NCBI GenBank assembly: GCA_036555065.1
Contig: DATBLZ010000009.1
Span: 1-5,153 of the forward strand
DNA length: 5,153 nt
Direction: 5' to 3'
DNA from: DATBLZ01 sp036555065
GTDB taxonomy: Bacteria; Pseudomonadota; Gammaproteobacteria; Steroidobacterales; Rariloculaceae
The translations under genes were made by a program, and so were the position numbers. The notes beneath the pieces are model-generated. The model was not told the origin of the DNA. It did not search any database and saw only the letters and a program-made list of their open reading frames with translations. Shown here one piece after another: positions 1 to 5,153 of the stretch (the stretch's first letter is position 1; the number at the start of each line of letters is the position of its first letter).

Positions 1-290
1 TCGGGCGTGTGCCGGTCCATGCGGATGTGGATGATGACCGAGAGCTCGAGCCCGACCTTCGCCGGCGCCAAGCGGGCGACGCGCTCGCTGATGATGCCGG
101 CTTCCTCGAGCTGGCGAATCCGCCGCGAGCACGGCGAGGCCGAGAGGCCGACGCGGTCGGCGATCTCTTGGTTGCTCAACCCTGCATTCGTCTGAATCTC
201 GCTCAGGATCTTGACGTCATATGCATCGAGCAGATTGATCGATTCGGGATCGAGTGGCACAGAACACCGATAAATCACCGGGAAGCGCAT
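1..290 (-). CDS. Lrp/AsnC-family transcriptional regulator, N-terminal part (cut by window edge)
   Basis: Reading the minus strand from an ATG at 288-290 gives 96 open codons that continue past position 1. The protein shows the classic Lrp N-terminus: 'LLDAYDVKIL' (about residues 20-29), then the helix-turn-helix 'LSNQEIADRVGLS' (38-50), 'SPCSRRIRQLEEAGII' (52-67, recognition helix and following segment) and the start of the linker/RAM region ('VIIHIRM', 85-91). Family members are DNA-binding oligomers whose C-terminal RAM domain senses amino acids, often leucine; that domain lies outside the window. The start is uncertain. A GTG at 258-260 would place the 'LD' motif at residues 11-12, close to its position in E. 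coli Lrp, and an in-frame ATG also exists at 315-317. None has a good Shine-Dalgarno. It is divergent from leuA 102 bp away, so control of leuA and itself is plausible but inferred. Confidence 0.93.
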   Translation of the reverse strand, partial: MRFPVIYRCSVPLDPESINLLDAYDVKILSEIQTNAGLSNQEIADRVGLSASPCSRRIRQLEEAGIISERVARLAPAKVGLELSVIIHIRMDRHTP

Positions 291-329
291 TAAGTTTGCT
301 ACACATACCGCGTTCATAGCAAGAATCGA

Positions 330-359
330 TCGACAATGCTGCGCACGTTGGCATAGACT
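330..359 (+). promoter_or_regulatory. possible sigma70-type promoter for leuA
   Basis: In the 102-bp gap between the divergent Lrp-type gene and leuA, TCGACA (330-335, 5 of 6 to TTGACA) is followed after 18 bp by TAGACT (354-359, 4 of 6 to TATAAT). Transcription would begin near 366, giving a leader of about 27 nt. That is too short for an attenuator or riboswitch. The -35 hexamer overlaps the palindrome TCGATCGA (326-333). This is by-eye matching only. No clear promoter was found for the opposite gene. Confidence 0.3.
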
Positions 360-392
360 ACCGGCTGCCTCTGGAACAGCGAGATCGCGACG

Positions 393-2078
393 ATGAGCCC
401 ATTCGACTACCGCAAGTATCGGCCGTACCGCCCGCACGTCGCGCTCGAGCGTACGTGGCCCGACAAGACGATCAGCAAGGCGCCCGATTGGTGCAGTGTG
501 GATTTGCGCGACGGCAATCAGGCCCTCGTGCATCCGATGTCGGTCGAGAAGAAGCTCGAGCTCTTCCGCTTGCTCGTCGAGGTCGGTTTCAAGGAAATCG
601 AGATCGGTTTTCCGTCGGCGTCCGAGACGGAGCTTGCGTTCACGCGGCGCTTGATCGAGGGGAAGCACATCCCCGATTCGGTGACGGTTCAGGTTCTGAC
701 GCAGGCGCGCAAAGAGCTCATCGAGCGAACGTTTGCTTCTCTCGCCGGAGTGAAGCGCGCGATCGTGCACGTCTACAACTCGACGTCGCGCGTCCAGCGC
801 GAGCAGGTATTCCGGGCGGGCAAAGACGAGATCATCAAGATCGCGGTAAACGGCGCGCGCCTGCTCAAAGAGCACGCCGAGCGTCATCCCGACACCGAGT
901 GGCTCTTCGAATACTCACCCGAAAGCTTCTCGGGAACCGAGCCCGAATATGCCGTCGACGTCTGCAACGCGGTCATCGACGTCTGGCAGCCGGCACGCGG
1001 CCGATCGGTCGTCATCAACTTGCCCGCGACGGTCGAGATGACGTCGCCGAACGTATTCGCCGACCAGGTCGAGTACTTCTGCCGCAACGTCGCCGACCGC
1101 GACTACATCCGCGTGAGCCTGCACACGCACAACGACCGCGGTTGCGCCATCGCTGCGTCGGAGCTCGGCCTCATGGCCGGAGCCGATCGCATCGAGGGAA
1201 CGCTGTTCGGCAACGGCGAGCGCACGGGCAATATGGACATCGTGACGCTCGCCATGAACCTCTATTCGCAAGGCATCGAGCCGAAGCTCGATTTCAGCGA
1301 CGTCGCGAGAATCATCGAGGTGTACAAGCGCTGCACCGACATGCCCGTGCATCCGCGTCATCCGTGGGTCGGCGAGCTCGTCTACGCGGCGTTCTCGGGC
1401 AGCCACCAGGATGCGATTCGAAAGTCCATGGCGTATCACCGCGAGCACTCGCTGCCGCATTGGGAAGTGGCGTATCTACCGATCGACCCGCGCGATCTCG
1501 GGCGCCGCTACGAGGAGGTCGTGCGCATCAACAGTCAGTCGGGCAAGGGCGGCGTCGCGCTCGTGCTCGAGCGGGATCACGGCATTACGCTGCCGAATTG
1601 GATCCATCCGGCCGTTAGCCAAGTCGTCCAGGAGCAGGCCGACGCTGCGGGGCGCGAGGTTTCCTCACGACGCGTGCGCGAGCTCTTCGAGACGCGATTT
1701 CTCGCCGTGCCGCCGAGCTGGCAGCTCAGCGGTTACGATTTGCACTCCGAGACGCCGAACACTACTGGAGAGTTTCGTATCGGCACGGGTGCGAAGCAGC
1801 TCAAGATCCGCGGTACCGGCCACGGGCTCATCGAGGCGCTTGCCGATGCGATCAGCAAGCACTTCAACGTGCGCATTGCCGTGCGCGCGTTCGATGAGCA
1901 CGCGATGACCCCGGGCACCGAGGCCAAAGCGATCGCTTCGATTCTGCTCGAGGTCGATGGGCAACAGGTCGCCGCGTGCTGCATCGACGAGGATTCGTCG
2001 TTCGCGACGCTGCAAGCGACGCTCTCGGCCATCGGCCGCGCCGACACGGTGAGCCAGCGGCTCAGAGCCGCAGTCTAG
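393..2078 (+). CDS. leuA: 2-isopropylmalate synthase (LeuA, type 2)
   Basis: The 561-residue enzyme condenses acetyl-CoA with 2-oxoisovalerate to give 2-isopropylmalate, the committed step of leucine synthesis in the cytoplasm. The catalytic TIM barrel is evident from 'SVDLRDGNQAL' (35-45, with the R39-D40 pair), 'HTHNDRG' (244-250, metal-ligand histidines H244 and H246) and 'GTLFGNGERTGN' (269-280, ending in the conserved asparagine). The N-terminus ('RKYRPYRP', 'ERTWPDKTISKAPDWCS') and the length match the longer LeuA subfamily known from actinobacteria, yeast and many proteobacteria, rather than the roughly 520-residue E. coli type. The C-terminal part (about 445-555) fits the LeuA dimer/regulatory domain that mediates leucine feedback inhibition. 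The ATG at 393 begins directly before the conserved N-terminus; GAGA at 381-384 is a weak ribosome site. No other leu gene is present. The stop overlaps that of the converging downstream gene. Confidence 0.97.
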   Translation: MSPFDYRKYRPYRPHVALERTWPDKTISKAPDWCSVDLRDGNQALVHPMSVEKKLELFRLLVEVGFKEIEIGFPSASETELAFTRRLIEGKHIPDSVTVQVLTQARKELIERTFASLAGVKRAIVHVYNSTSRVQREQVFRAGKDEIIKIAVNGARLLKEHAERHPDTEWLFEYSPESFSGTEPEYAVDVCNAVIDVWQPARGRSVVINLPATVEMTSPNVFADQVEYFCRNVADRDYIRVSLHTHNDRGCAIAASELGLMAGADRIEGTLFGNGERTGNMDIVTLAMNLYSQGIEPKLDFSDVARIIEVYKRCTDMPVHPRHPWVGELVYAAFSGSHQDAIRKSMAYHREHSLPHWEVAYLPIDPRDLGRRYEEVVRINSQSGKGGVALVLERDHGITLPNWIHPAVSQVVQEQADAAGREVSSRRVRELFETRFLAVPPSWQLSGYDLHSETPNTTGEFRIGTGAKQLKIRGTGHGLIEALADAISKHFNVRIAVRAFDEHAMTPGTEAKAIASILLEVDGQQVAACCIDEDSSFATLQATLSAIGRADTVSQRLRAAV

Positions 2079-2674
2079 GACGACGGCGGGACGATCGCTT
2101 CGATCGAGATCCTGAGCGTCACGTCCATTCCGAAGCCCATCTGCTGACCAAAGTTCACGCCGAAATCGGCGCGGTTCAGCGTTGCCGACGCGTCGGCGCC
2201 GCAAACCTCGCGCTTCTGCATCGGATGTTCCTTGCACGTGAACTTGTTGATCGTAAGCGTCACGGGCTTCGTGACGCCGTGCATCGTGAGCTCGCCTTCG
2301 ACGGCGGTCGGTGAGCCGTTGCGGAAGTTCGTGAGACGGCCCGTGTAAGTCGCCGTCGGGAACTGCGCCGTATCGAAGAGGTCGGGCGTCTGCGCGTGAT
2401 CATTGAGCCCCTGGTGACCGAAATCGATGGTTTTCATGTCCATCGTCACGTTGACGGTCCCTGACTGGGCTTCTTTGTCGAGCGTTACCGTGCCCGATGT
2501 CGAGTTGATCTTGCCGCGCCAATACGACAAACCGCCGAGATGGTCGGCCTCGAAGGTGGGGTACGTGTGATTGGAATCGACGTTGTAAGTCACGGGCGCC
2601 GCGAGCGCCGCCACGCTGGCCGCACCGAGCACGATACCCGTGATGGCCGGTCTGAGAATGCCGGAAGTCCTCAT
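2075..2674 (-). CDS. YceI-family periplasmic protein
   Basis: The 199-residue product starts with a Sec signal peptide: arginines at R2 and R8, a hydrophobic stretch 10-24, and a likely cleavage after 'AALA' (22-25). The mature part has YceI-family hallmarks: 'DSNHTYPTFEADHLGG' (33-48), 'LFDTAQFPTATYTG' (99-112), 'GELTMHGVTKPVTL' (127-140) and 'LNRADFG' (166-172). YceI proteins fold as a lipocalin-like beta-barrel; structurally known members bind a polyisoprenoid such as a ubiquinone-type lipid in the periplasm. The cellular role is usually unclear, with links to stress and isoprenoid-quinone handling. Cysteines 147 and 158 could form a disulfide after export. The start at 2674 is chosen because a perfect AGGAGG lies 8 nt upstream and the signal peptide begins there; an open frame extends further upstream to about 2722 but lacks support. 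The gene stands alone, converging on leuA and divergent from the tRNA. Confidence 0.94.
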   Translation of the reverse strand: MRTSGILRPAITGIVLGAASVAALAAPVTYNVDSNHTYPTFEADHLGGLSYWRGKINSTSGTVTLDKEAQSGTVNVTMDMKTIDFGHQGLNDHAQTPDLFDTAQFPTATYTGRLTNFRNGSPTAVEGELTMHGVTKPVTLTINKFTCKEHPMQKREVCGADASATLNRADFGVNFGQQMGFGMDVTLRISIEAIVPPSS

Positions 2675-2682
2675 GAATCTGT

Positions 2683-2688
2683 CCTCCT
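2683..2688 (-). promoter_or_regulatory. strong Shine-Dalgarno of the YceI-family gene
   Basis: The minus strand reads AGGAGG here, 8 nt before the ATG at 2674. It is the best ribosome-binding site in the window. It decides the start codon in favour of 2674 over the in-frame upstream codon near 2722. It also suggests high translation of this secreted protein. Confidence 0.85.
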
Positions 2689-2742
2689 GATCGTTATTGC
2701 TTCGGTTTGACGGCCGCCGCATGACCGCCGGCCTGGCTCGCT

Positions 2743-2771
2743 AGGATAGGCGATCGGGGGGCGGTTCTCCA
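2743..2771 (-). promoter_or_regulatory. possible promoter of the YceI-family gene
   Basis: On the minus strand TGGAGA (2771-2766, 4 of 6 to TTGACA) is followed after 17 bp by TATCCT (2748-2743, 4 of 6 to TATAAT). This would give a leader of roughly 60 nt ending in the AGGAGG site. Both hexamers are imperfect. The AT-rich patch at 2810-2817, read on the minus strand, is an alternative -10. Confidence 0.25.
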
Positions 2772-2785
2772 TCCCTTAGGCTCGC

Positions 2786-2815
2786 TTGCGGGTGCTGCAG
2801 CGCGTACACAATAAT
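2786..2815 (+). promoter_or_regulatory. likely promoter of tRNA-Ala
   Basis: TTGCGG (2786-2791, only 3 of 6) lies 18 bp before AATAAT (2810-2815, 5 of 6 to TATAAT). This is the only AT-rich patch in a very GC-rich gap, and it sits 13 bp before the mature tRNA 5' end. The intervening run of C and G (2819-2827) resembles the GC-rich discriminator of stringently controlled stable-RNA promoters. The location is convincing and the -35 is weak. Confidence 0.42.
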
Positions 2816-2828
2816 ACAGCCCCCGCGT

Positions 2829-2904
<76 letters not shown>

Positions 2905-3184
2905 ATTCGCCGAGGTCTCATCAACCAGGTTGTGTCGGCCATTATCATCGAGCCATCGGGCCGATGCGGCGGCTCTGATGCTTGCCAACCTCAATCGTGG
3001 CGACGCTTTCGCACGCCACCGTATCGGGCTCGCGCTGCCGCTTGGCATGCGCGGCAAGAAGTCCCAGTGGGCAGCCAAACCAGGAAATGCGGCCTAACAA
3101 TTGGTACAACCTGACGGTTCAACTTGACGCCCAAAGCCTGCCGGCGCTGCGTTCCCTCCGCGCTCTCGACGACGCCCCTCGCGG
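2905..3184. other. gene-free stretch between tRNA-Ala and the MarR gene
   Basis: No credible coding sequence was found in these 280 bp. Open frames here either run antisense through the tRNA or lack a start site and recognisable domains. GAGCC (2950-2954) and GGCTC (2971-2975) flank an inner ATCG-GGC-CGAT hairpin (2955-2965), but no T-run follows, so it is not a standard terminator. The 3' end of the tRNA gene is not repeated anywhere in the window, so there is no sign of an element integrated at the tRNA. The attC-like stretch at 3092-3129 is listed separately. The remainder may include the untranslated 3' end of the MarR transcript. Confidence 0.6.
3092..3129 (+). repeat. attC-like half site containing a two-copy 13-bp tandem repeat
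   Basis: The stretch opens with GCCTAACAATT (3092-3102). It matches the RYYYAAC (R'') core plus the following bases of integron attC sites of the aadA type (remembered form: CTAACAATTCGTTCAAGCC). The next bases remain similar, about 20 of 24 identical up to 3115. Within it, GGTACAACCTGACG (3103-3116) is repeated as GGTTCAACTTGACG (3116-3129) with 12 of 14 identical. The partner half of an attC, ending in GTTRRRY, is not found in the following 150 bp, so this would be a remnant or a chance resemblance. Confidence 0.35.
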
Positions 3185-3673
3185 TCACATGGCGTTCTGC
3201 AATTTCTGCAACGCGGCCAGCAGCGCTGAGAGCTCGGCAGCGGTGAACAGCAACTTCAATCGTTCCTCGTGCTTGGCGATGCGCGCCTTGACTTTGCGCA
3301 GCATGTTTTGGCCAGCTGGCGTCAGGTAGAGCTTCTGGCGACGGCGATCCGTATTCGATCTCTTTCGAATCACGAGACCACGTTCCTCGAGACGATCGAC
3401 GACCGACATCATCGTCGCTCGATCCATGCCGAGCGCGGCAGCGAGCGACACCTGCGATACACCGGCATTGCCCTTGATCAACCATAGCGTTGCCGTTTGC
3501 TTTTGTGTGAGATCAAGGCCGGCTACCGCAGCCATGTAATCCCGGTGCATTGCGCCCTGCGCGCGGCGCAACCTGTAGCCAAGCAGCTCATCGAGTTCCT
3601 CGAACACTAGCTTCGGGCTCTCCCGGTCTTCCGCTCGTTCTTCGAGCTTCGCATTTGAATCGCGCAATACCAT
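3185..3673 (-). CDS. MarR-family transcriptional regulator
   Basis: The 162-residue protein has the MarR layout: a dimerising N-terminal helix region (about 20-50, 'LVFEELDELLGYRLRRAQGAMHRDY'), then a winged helix-turn-helix with 'LTQKQTATLWLI' (55-66), 'VSQVSLAAALGMDRATMM' (72-89) and recognition helix 'MSVVDRLEERGLV' (89-101). The wing 'RSNTDRRRQKLYLT' (105-118) carries the conserved DRR. C-terminal helices (120-160) complete the dimer interface. MarR proteins are usually repressors released by small aromatic or oxidising ligands; the ligand is not evident. The start is uncertain. A GTG at 3703 has no ribosome site and would lie upstream of the predicted transcription start. The ATG at 3673 has GGGAG only 3 nt before it, and a TTG at 3667 would have the same GGGAG at 9 nt. 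It is divergent from the TonB-dependent receptor, with palindromes between, so repression of the receptor and of itself is likely. Confidence 0.94.
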   Translation of the reverse strand: MVLRDSNAKLEERAEDRESPKLVFEELDELLGYRLRRAQGAMHRDYMAAVAGLDLTQKQTATLWLIKGNAGVSQVSLAAALGMDRATMMSVVDRLEERGLVIRKRSNTDRRRQKLYLTPAGQNMLRKVKARIAKHEERLKLLFTAAELSALLAALQKLQNAM

Positions 3674-3705
3674 CTTCTCCCGACCCGCAGCAGGAAGGCG
3701 CACCT

Positions 3706-3734
3706 AATGTACGGTCTTGCCATTCTGCTGGCAA
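3706..3734 (-). promoter_or_regulatory. predicted promoter of the MarR gene
   Basis: On the minus strand TTGCCA (3734-3729, 5 of 6 to TTGACA) is followed after exactly 17 bp by TACATT (3711-3706, 4 of 6 to TATAAT). Transcription would start near 3699, which places the GTG at 3703 outside the message and supports the ATG at 3673. The -35 hexamer is the right arm of the inverted repeat at 3717-3734. Confidence 0.5.
3717..3734. promoter_or_regulatory. inverted repeat TTGCCA-N6-TGGCAA, candidate MarR operator 1
   Basis: Two perfect 6-bp arms are separated by 6 bp, giving an 18-bp site of the size bound by a MarR dimer. It lies between the divergent MarR and receptor genes, and its arms coincide with the -35 hexamers of both predicted promoters. 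A bound dimer would therefore block RNA polymerase in both directions. MarR binding is inferred from position, size and symmetry. The symmetry could also simply reflect two overlapping -35 boxes. Confidence 0.5.
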
Positions 3735-3746
3735 CACAAATAGTAT
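3717..3746 (+). promoter_or_regulatory. predicted promoter of the TonB-dependent receptor gene
   Basis: TTGCCA (3717-3722, 5 of 6 to TTGACA) is followed after 18 bp by TAGTAT (3741-3746, 4 of 6 to TATAAT). Transcription would start near 3753, giving a leader of about 32 nt. The -35 is the left arm of the inverted repeat at 3717-3734, and the -10 overlaps the inverted repeat at 3743-3757. Confidence 0.5.
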
Positions 3747-3757
3747 GTAACACATAC
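3743..3757. promoter_or_regulatory. inverted repeat GTATGT-AAC-ACATAC, candidate operator 2
   Basis: Perfect 6-bp arms flank a 3-bp spacer. The site overlaps the predicted -10 and transcription start of the receptor gene only, where a bound repressor would block that promoter specifically. Its arms differ from those of the repeat at 3717-3734, so it may be bound by a different regulator. Confidence 0.45.
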
Positions 3758-3775
3758 GAACGGCAAACGTCTTAC

Positions 3776-3780
3776 GGGGG
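3776..3780 (+). promoter_or_regulatory. Shine-Dalgarno (GGGGG) of the receptor gene
   Basis: GGGGG followed by A lies 4 nt before the ATG at 3785. It touches the out-of-frame ATG at 3781, which is too close to use and would yield only five codons. It therefore supports 3785 as the start. The alternative in-frame ATG at 3812 has no comparable site. Confidence 0.55.
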
Positions 3781-3784
3781 ATGT

Positions 3785-5153
3785 ATGGATGTGTTTGACG
3801 TGCGCTCTTCCATGTTCCGCCGGTCTCGAGCTGTCGAGCTGCGCTGGATCGCATCGATCACAATTGCCCAATTGATTCTGGCGGGCGTCGCAACGGCGCA
3901 GTTGCCCGCCGAGGAGCGGCAGTCAGCGGACGCGGACGATCTCGACGCGATCATCGTCACGGCGCGGCGCCGTGCAGAGCGACTCCAAGACACGCCGATC
4001 GCTGTTACGGCGCTGAGTGCGGAGGAGCTCGACCGCCAGCTGGTCATCGCCACGACGGATCTGGACAAAGTCGCACCGAATCTGCAGTTCCACTCCTACG
4101 GAACGCTCACCGGCAACAATTCCGCTGCGCAGGTCTTCATCCGCGGCATCGGTCAGACAGATGCGACCCCCGCGGTTGATCCGGGCGTCGGTATCTATAT
4201 CGACGAGGTGTACATGGGGCGCGCGGTCGGCGGCGCCATGGACTTCCGCGACATCGCGAACGTACAGATCCTCCGGGGGCCGCAGGGTACGCTGTTTGGC
4301 CGTAACACGATCGGCGGTGCTGTGCTGCTGACGACCAACGCACCGGGCGAGGACGCTGGAAACTCCGTGCGGGTGGGCGCCGGCGACGACAATCTGCGCG
4401 AGCTGTTCGGCGCGTTCGATCTGCCGATCAGCGATGCGTGGGCTGCTCGCTTCTCCGTTGGTGGCCGTCAGCGCGATGGATACGTGACACGCGTTTCCGA
4501 CGGCACGGACCTCGGCGACGAGGACATGTACACGGGGCAGATCGCGTTGCGGTGGGAACCCTCGGATGCTCTGGATTTCACGTTGCGCGCCGATTACACG
4601 AAAGAGGACGAGCACGGGTCGCCGTTCGTGTTTGACTCGATGAACGAAGCGGCGACATTCGTTGGGGCAGCCAGTATCGCCGCTGGATGTCCTGACATCC
4701 TCGATCCATTTCCGCCGCCTCTGCTCGTCGGTCCGCTCGATGATCCTCGCTGCGGTAACGATGCGCAGGCACTGGGCGCCTTCGGCAACGGCGGCACGTA
4801 TCCCGTCTCGAGCACGCTCGAGAACCATGGCGCATCGCTGATCGCTCGTTGGGACTTCAACGACAAGCTGGCGTTCAAATCGATCACGGCTGATCGACAC
4901 CTCGAGTGGACCGGTACGCGCGATGCGGACAACACGCCGTTACTAATACTACACACGAACTACACGAGCGAAAGCGACCAGTTCAGCCAGGAGCTCCAGG
5001 CACTTGTCGACACCGAGCGTCTCGACGGTGTGTTCGGCTTGTATGTCTTTGACGAGGATTCGTTCGACCGGCTGGTAGTCCCGCTCGGCAATCCCGGGAC
5101 TTCGTACGACACGCAGCGCGTGTCGCTGGATGCCGAGGCGCGAGCTGCTTTTA
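3785..5153 (+). CDS. TonB-dependent outer-membrane receptor, N-terminal part (cut by window edge)
   Basis: The frame is open for 456 codons to the right edge; such receptors are usually 700-900 residues, so roughly half is present. After a long basic N-region (R12, R13, R15, R20) comes a hydrophobic signal segment (21-37) with likely cleavage after 'ATA' (36-38). A TonB box 'LDAIIVT' (53-59) and 'ARRRAERLQDTPIAVTALS' follow. The plug domain (about 65-180) shows 'FIRGIG' (118-123), 'GIYIDEVYMGR' and the signature 'LRGPQGTLFGRNTIGGAV' (163-180). Beta-barrel strands follow, with 'FSQELQ' and 'GLYVFDED' near the end. Cysteines 302 and 323 sit in an apparent extracellular loop and may pair. Such receptors import iron chelates, cobalamin, oligosaccharides or other large ligands using TonB energy; this one's substrate is unknown. 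The divergent MarR gene and palindromes point to ligand-responsive control. Confidence 0.95.
   Translation, partial: MDVFDVRSSMFRRSRAVELRWIASITIAQLILAGVATAQLPAEERQSADADDLDAIIVTARRRAERLQDTPIAVTALSAEELDRQLVIATTDLDKVAPNLQFHSYGTLTGNNSAAQVFIRGIGQTDATPAVDPGVGIYIDEVYMGRAVGGAMDFRDIANVQILRGPQGTLFGRNTIGGAVLLTTNAPGEDAGNSVRVGAGDDNLRELFGAFDLPISDAWAARFSVGGRQRDGYVTRVSDGTDLGDEDMYTGQIALRWEPSDALDFTLRADYTKEDEHGSPFVFDSMNEAATFVGAASIAAGCPDILDPFPPPLLVGPLDDPRCGNDAQALGAFGNGGTYPVSSTLENHGASLIARWDFNDKLAFKSITADRHLEWTGTRDADNTPLLILHTNYTSESDQFSQELQALVDTERLDGVFGLYVFDEDSFDRLVVPLGNPGTSYDTQRVSLDAEARAAF

Noticed and set aside
336..356. Possible leucine leader peptide MLRTLA upstream of leuA
   Set aside because: It has only two non-adjacent leucine codons, no ribosome site and no terminator/antiterminator hairpins, and it overlaps the predicted promoter.
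455..1618. 387-codon plus-strand open frame overlapping leuA in another frame
   Set aside because: The product is very arginine/alanine-rich, as expected for an off-frame reading of GC-rich coding DNA. leuA is unmistakable in its own frame.
2950..2975. Hairpin downstream of tRNA-Ala as a terminator
   Set aside because: The stem is interrupted by an unpaired stretch, and no run of T follows on the plus strand.
2978..3097. 39-codon plus-strand open frame ending at the attC-like site
   Set aside because: It has no Shine-Dalgarno and no recognisable sequence. The stop position relative to the attC-like core is the only point of interest.
3781..3798. Five-codon upstream open frame overlapping the receptor start
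   Set aside because: Its ATG directly abuts the GGGGG ribosome site, leaving no spacing for initiation, so translation from it is unlikely.
3923..4900. 325-codon minus-strand open frame opposite the receptor gene
   Set aside because: It is an arginine-rich antisense shadow with no recognisable domain. The plus-strand frame has signal peptide, TonB box and plug signatures.

Overview
This GC-rich window looks like ordinary chromosomal DNA from a Gram-negative proteobacterium. A TonB-dependent outer-membrane receptor and a secreted YceI-family protein imply an outer membrane and periplasm, and codon use is strongly biased to G/C. The style of the receptor (TonB box of the 'IVTARRR' type) and the tRNA suggest a gammaproteobacterium, possibly related to the Steroidobacter/Xanthomonas side of the class. 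That placement is inference.

Layout from left to right. (1) Positions 1-290, minus strand: the N-terminal part of an Lrp/AsnC-family regulator, running off the left edge. (2) A 102-bp divergent gap. (3) 393-2078, plus strand: a complete 2-isopropylmalate synthase (leuA), the first committed step of leucine synthesis. (4) 2075-2674, minus strand: a YceI-family periplasmic protein that converges on leuA; the two genes share a CTAG in which each strand reads its own TAG stop. (5) 2675-2828: a divergent gap carrying the yceI-type gene's strong Shine-Dalgarno and a likely tRNA promoter. (6) 2829-2904, plus strand: tRNA-Ala with anticodon CGC. (7) 2905-3184: no convincing gene, but a stretch at 3092-3129 that resembles the 5' half of an integron attC site and contains a two-copy 13-bp tandem repeat. 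(8) 3185-3673, minus strand: a MarR-family repressor. (9) A 111-bp divergent gap with two perfect inverted repeats and two overlapping predicted promoters. (10) 3785 to the right edge, plus strand: a TonB-dependent receptor, cut by the window after 456 codons.

Two regulator/target pairs stand out. The Lrp-type gene is back to back with leuA, so leucine-responsive control is a natural hypothesis. The MarR gene is back to back with the receptor. There the arms of one palindrome coincide with the -35 hexamers of both predicted promoters, so one bound MarR dimer could silence both genes. The receptor's substrate cannot be read from the sequence. I found no CRISPR array, insertion sequence, prophage or defence locus, and nothing that amounts to a clearly new system.
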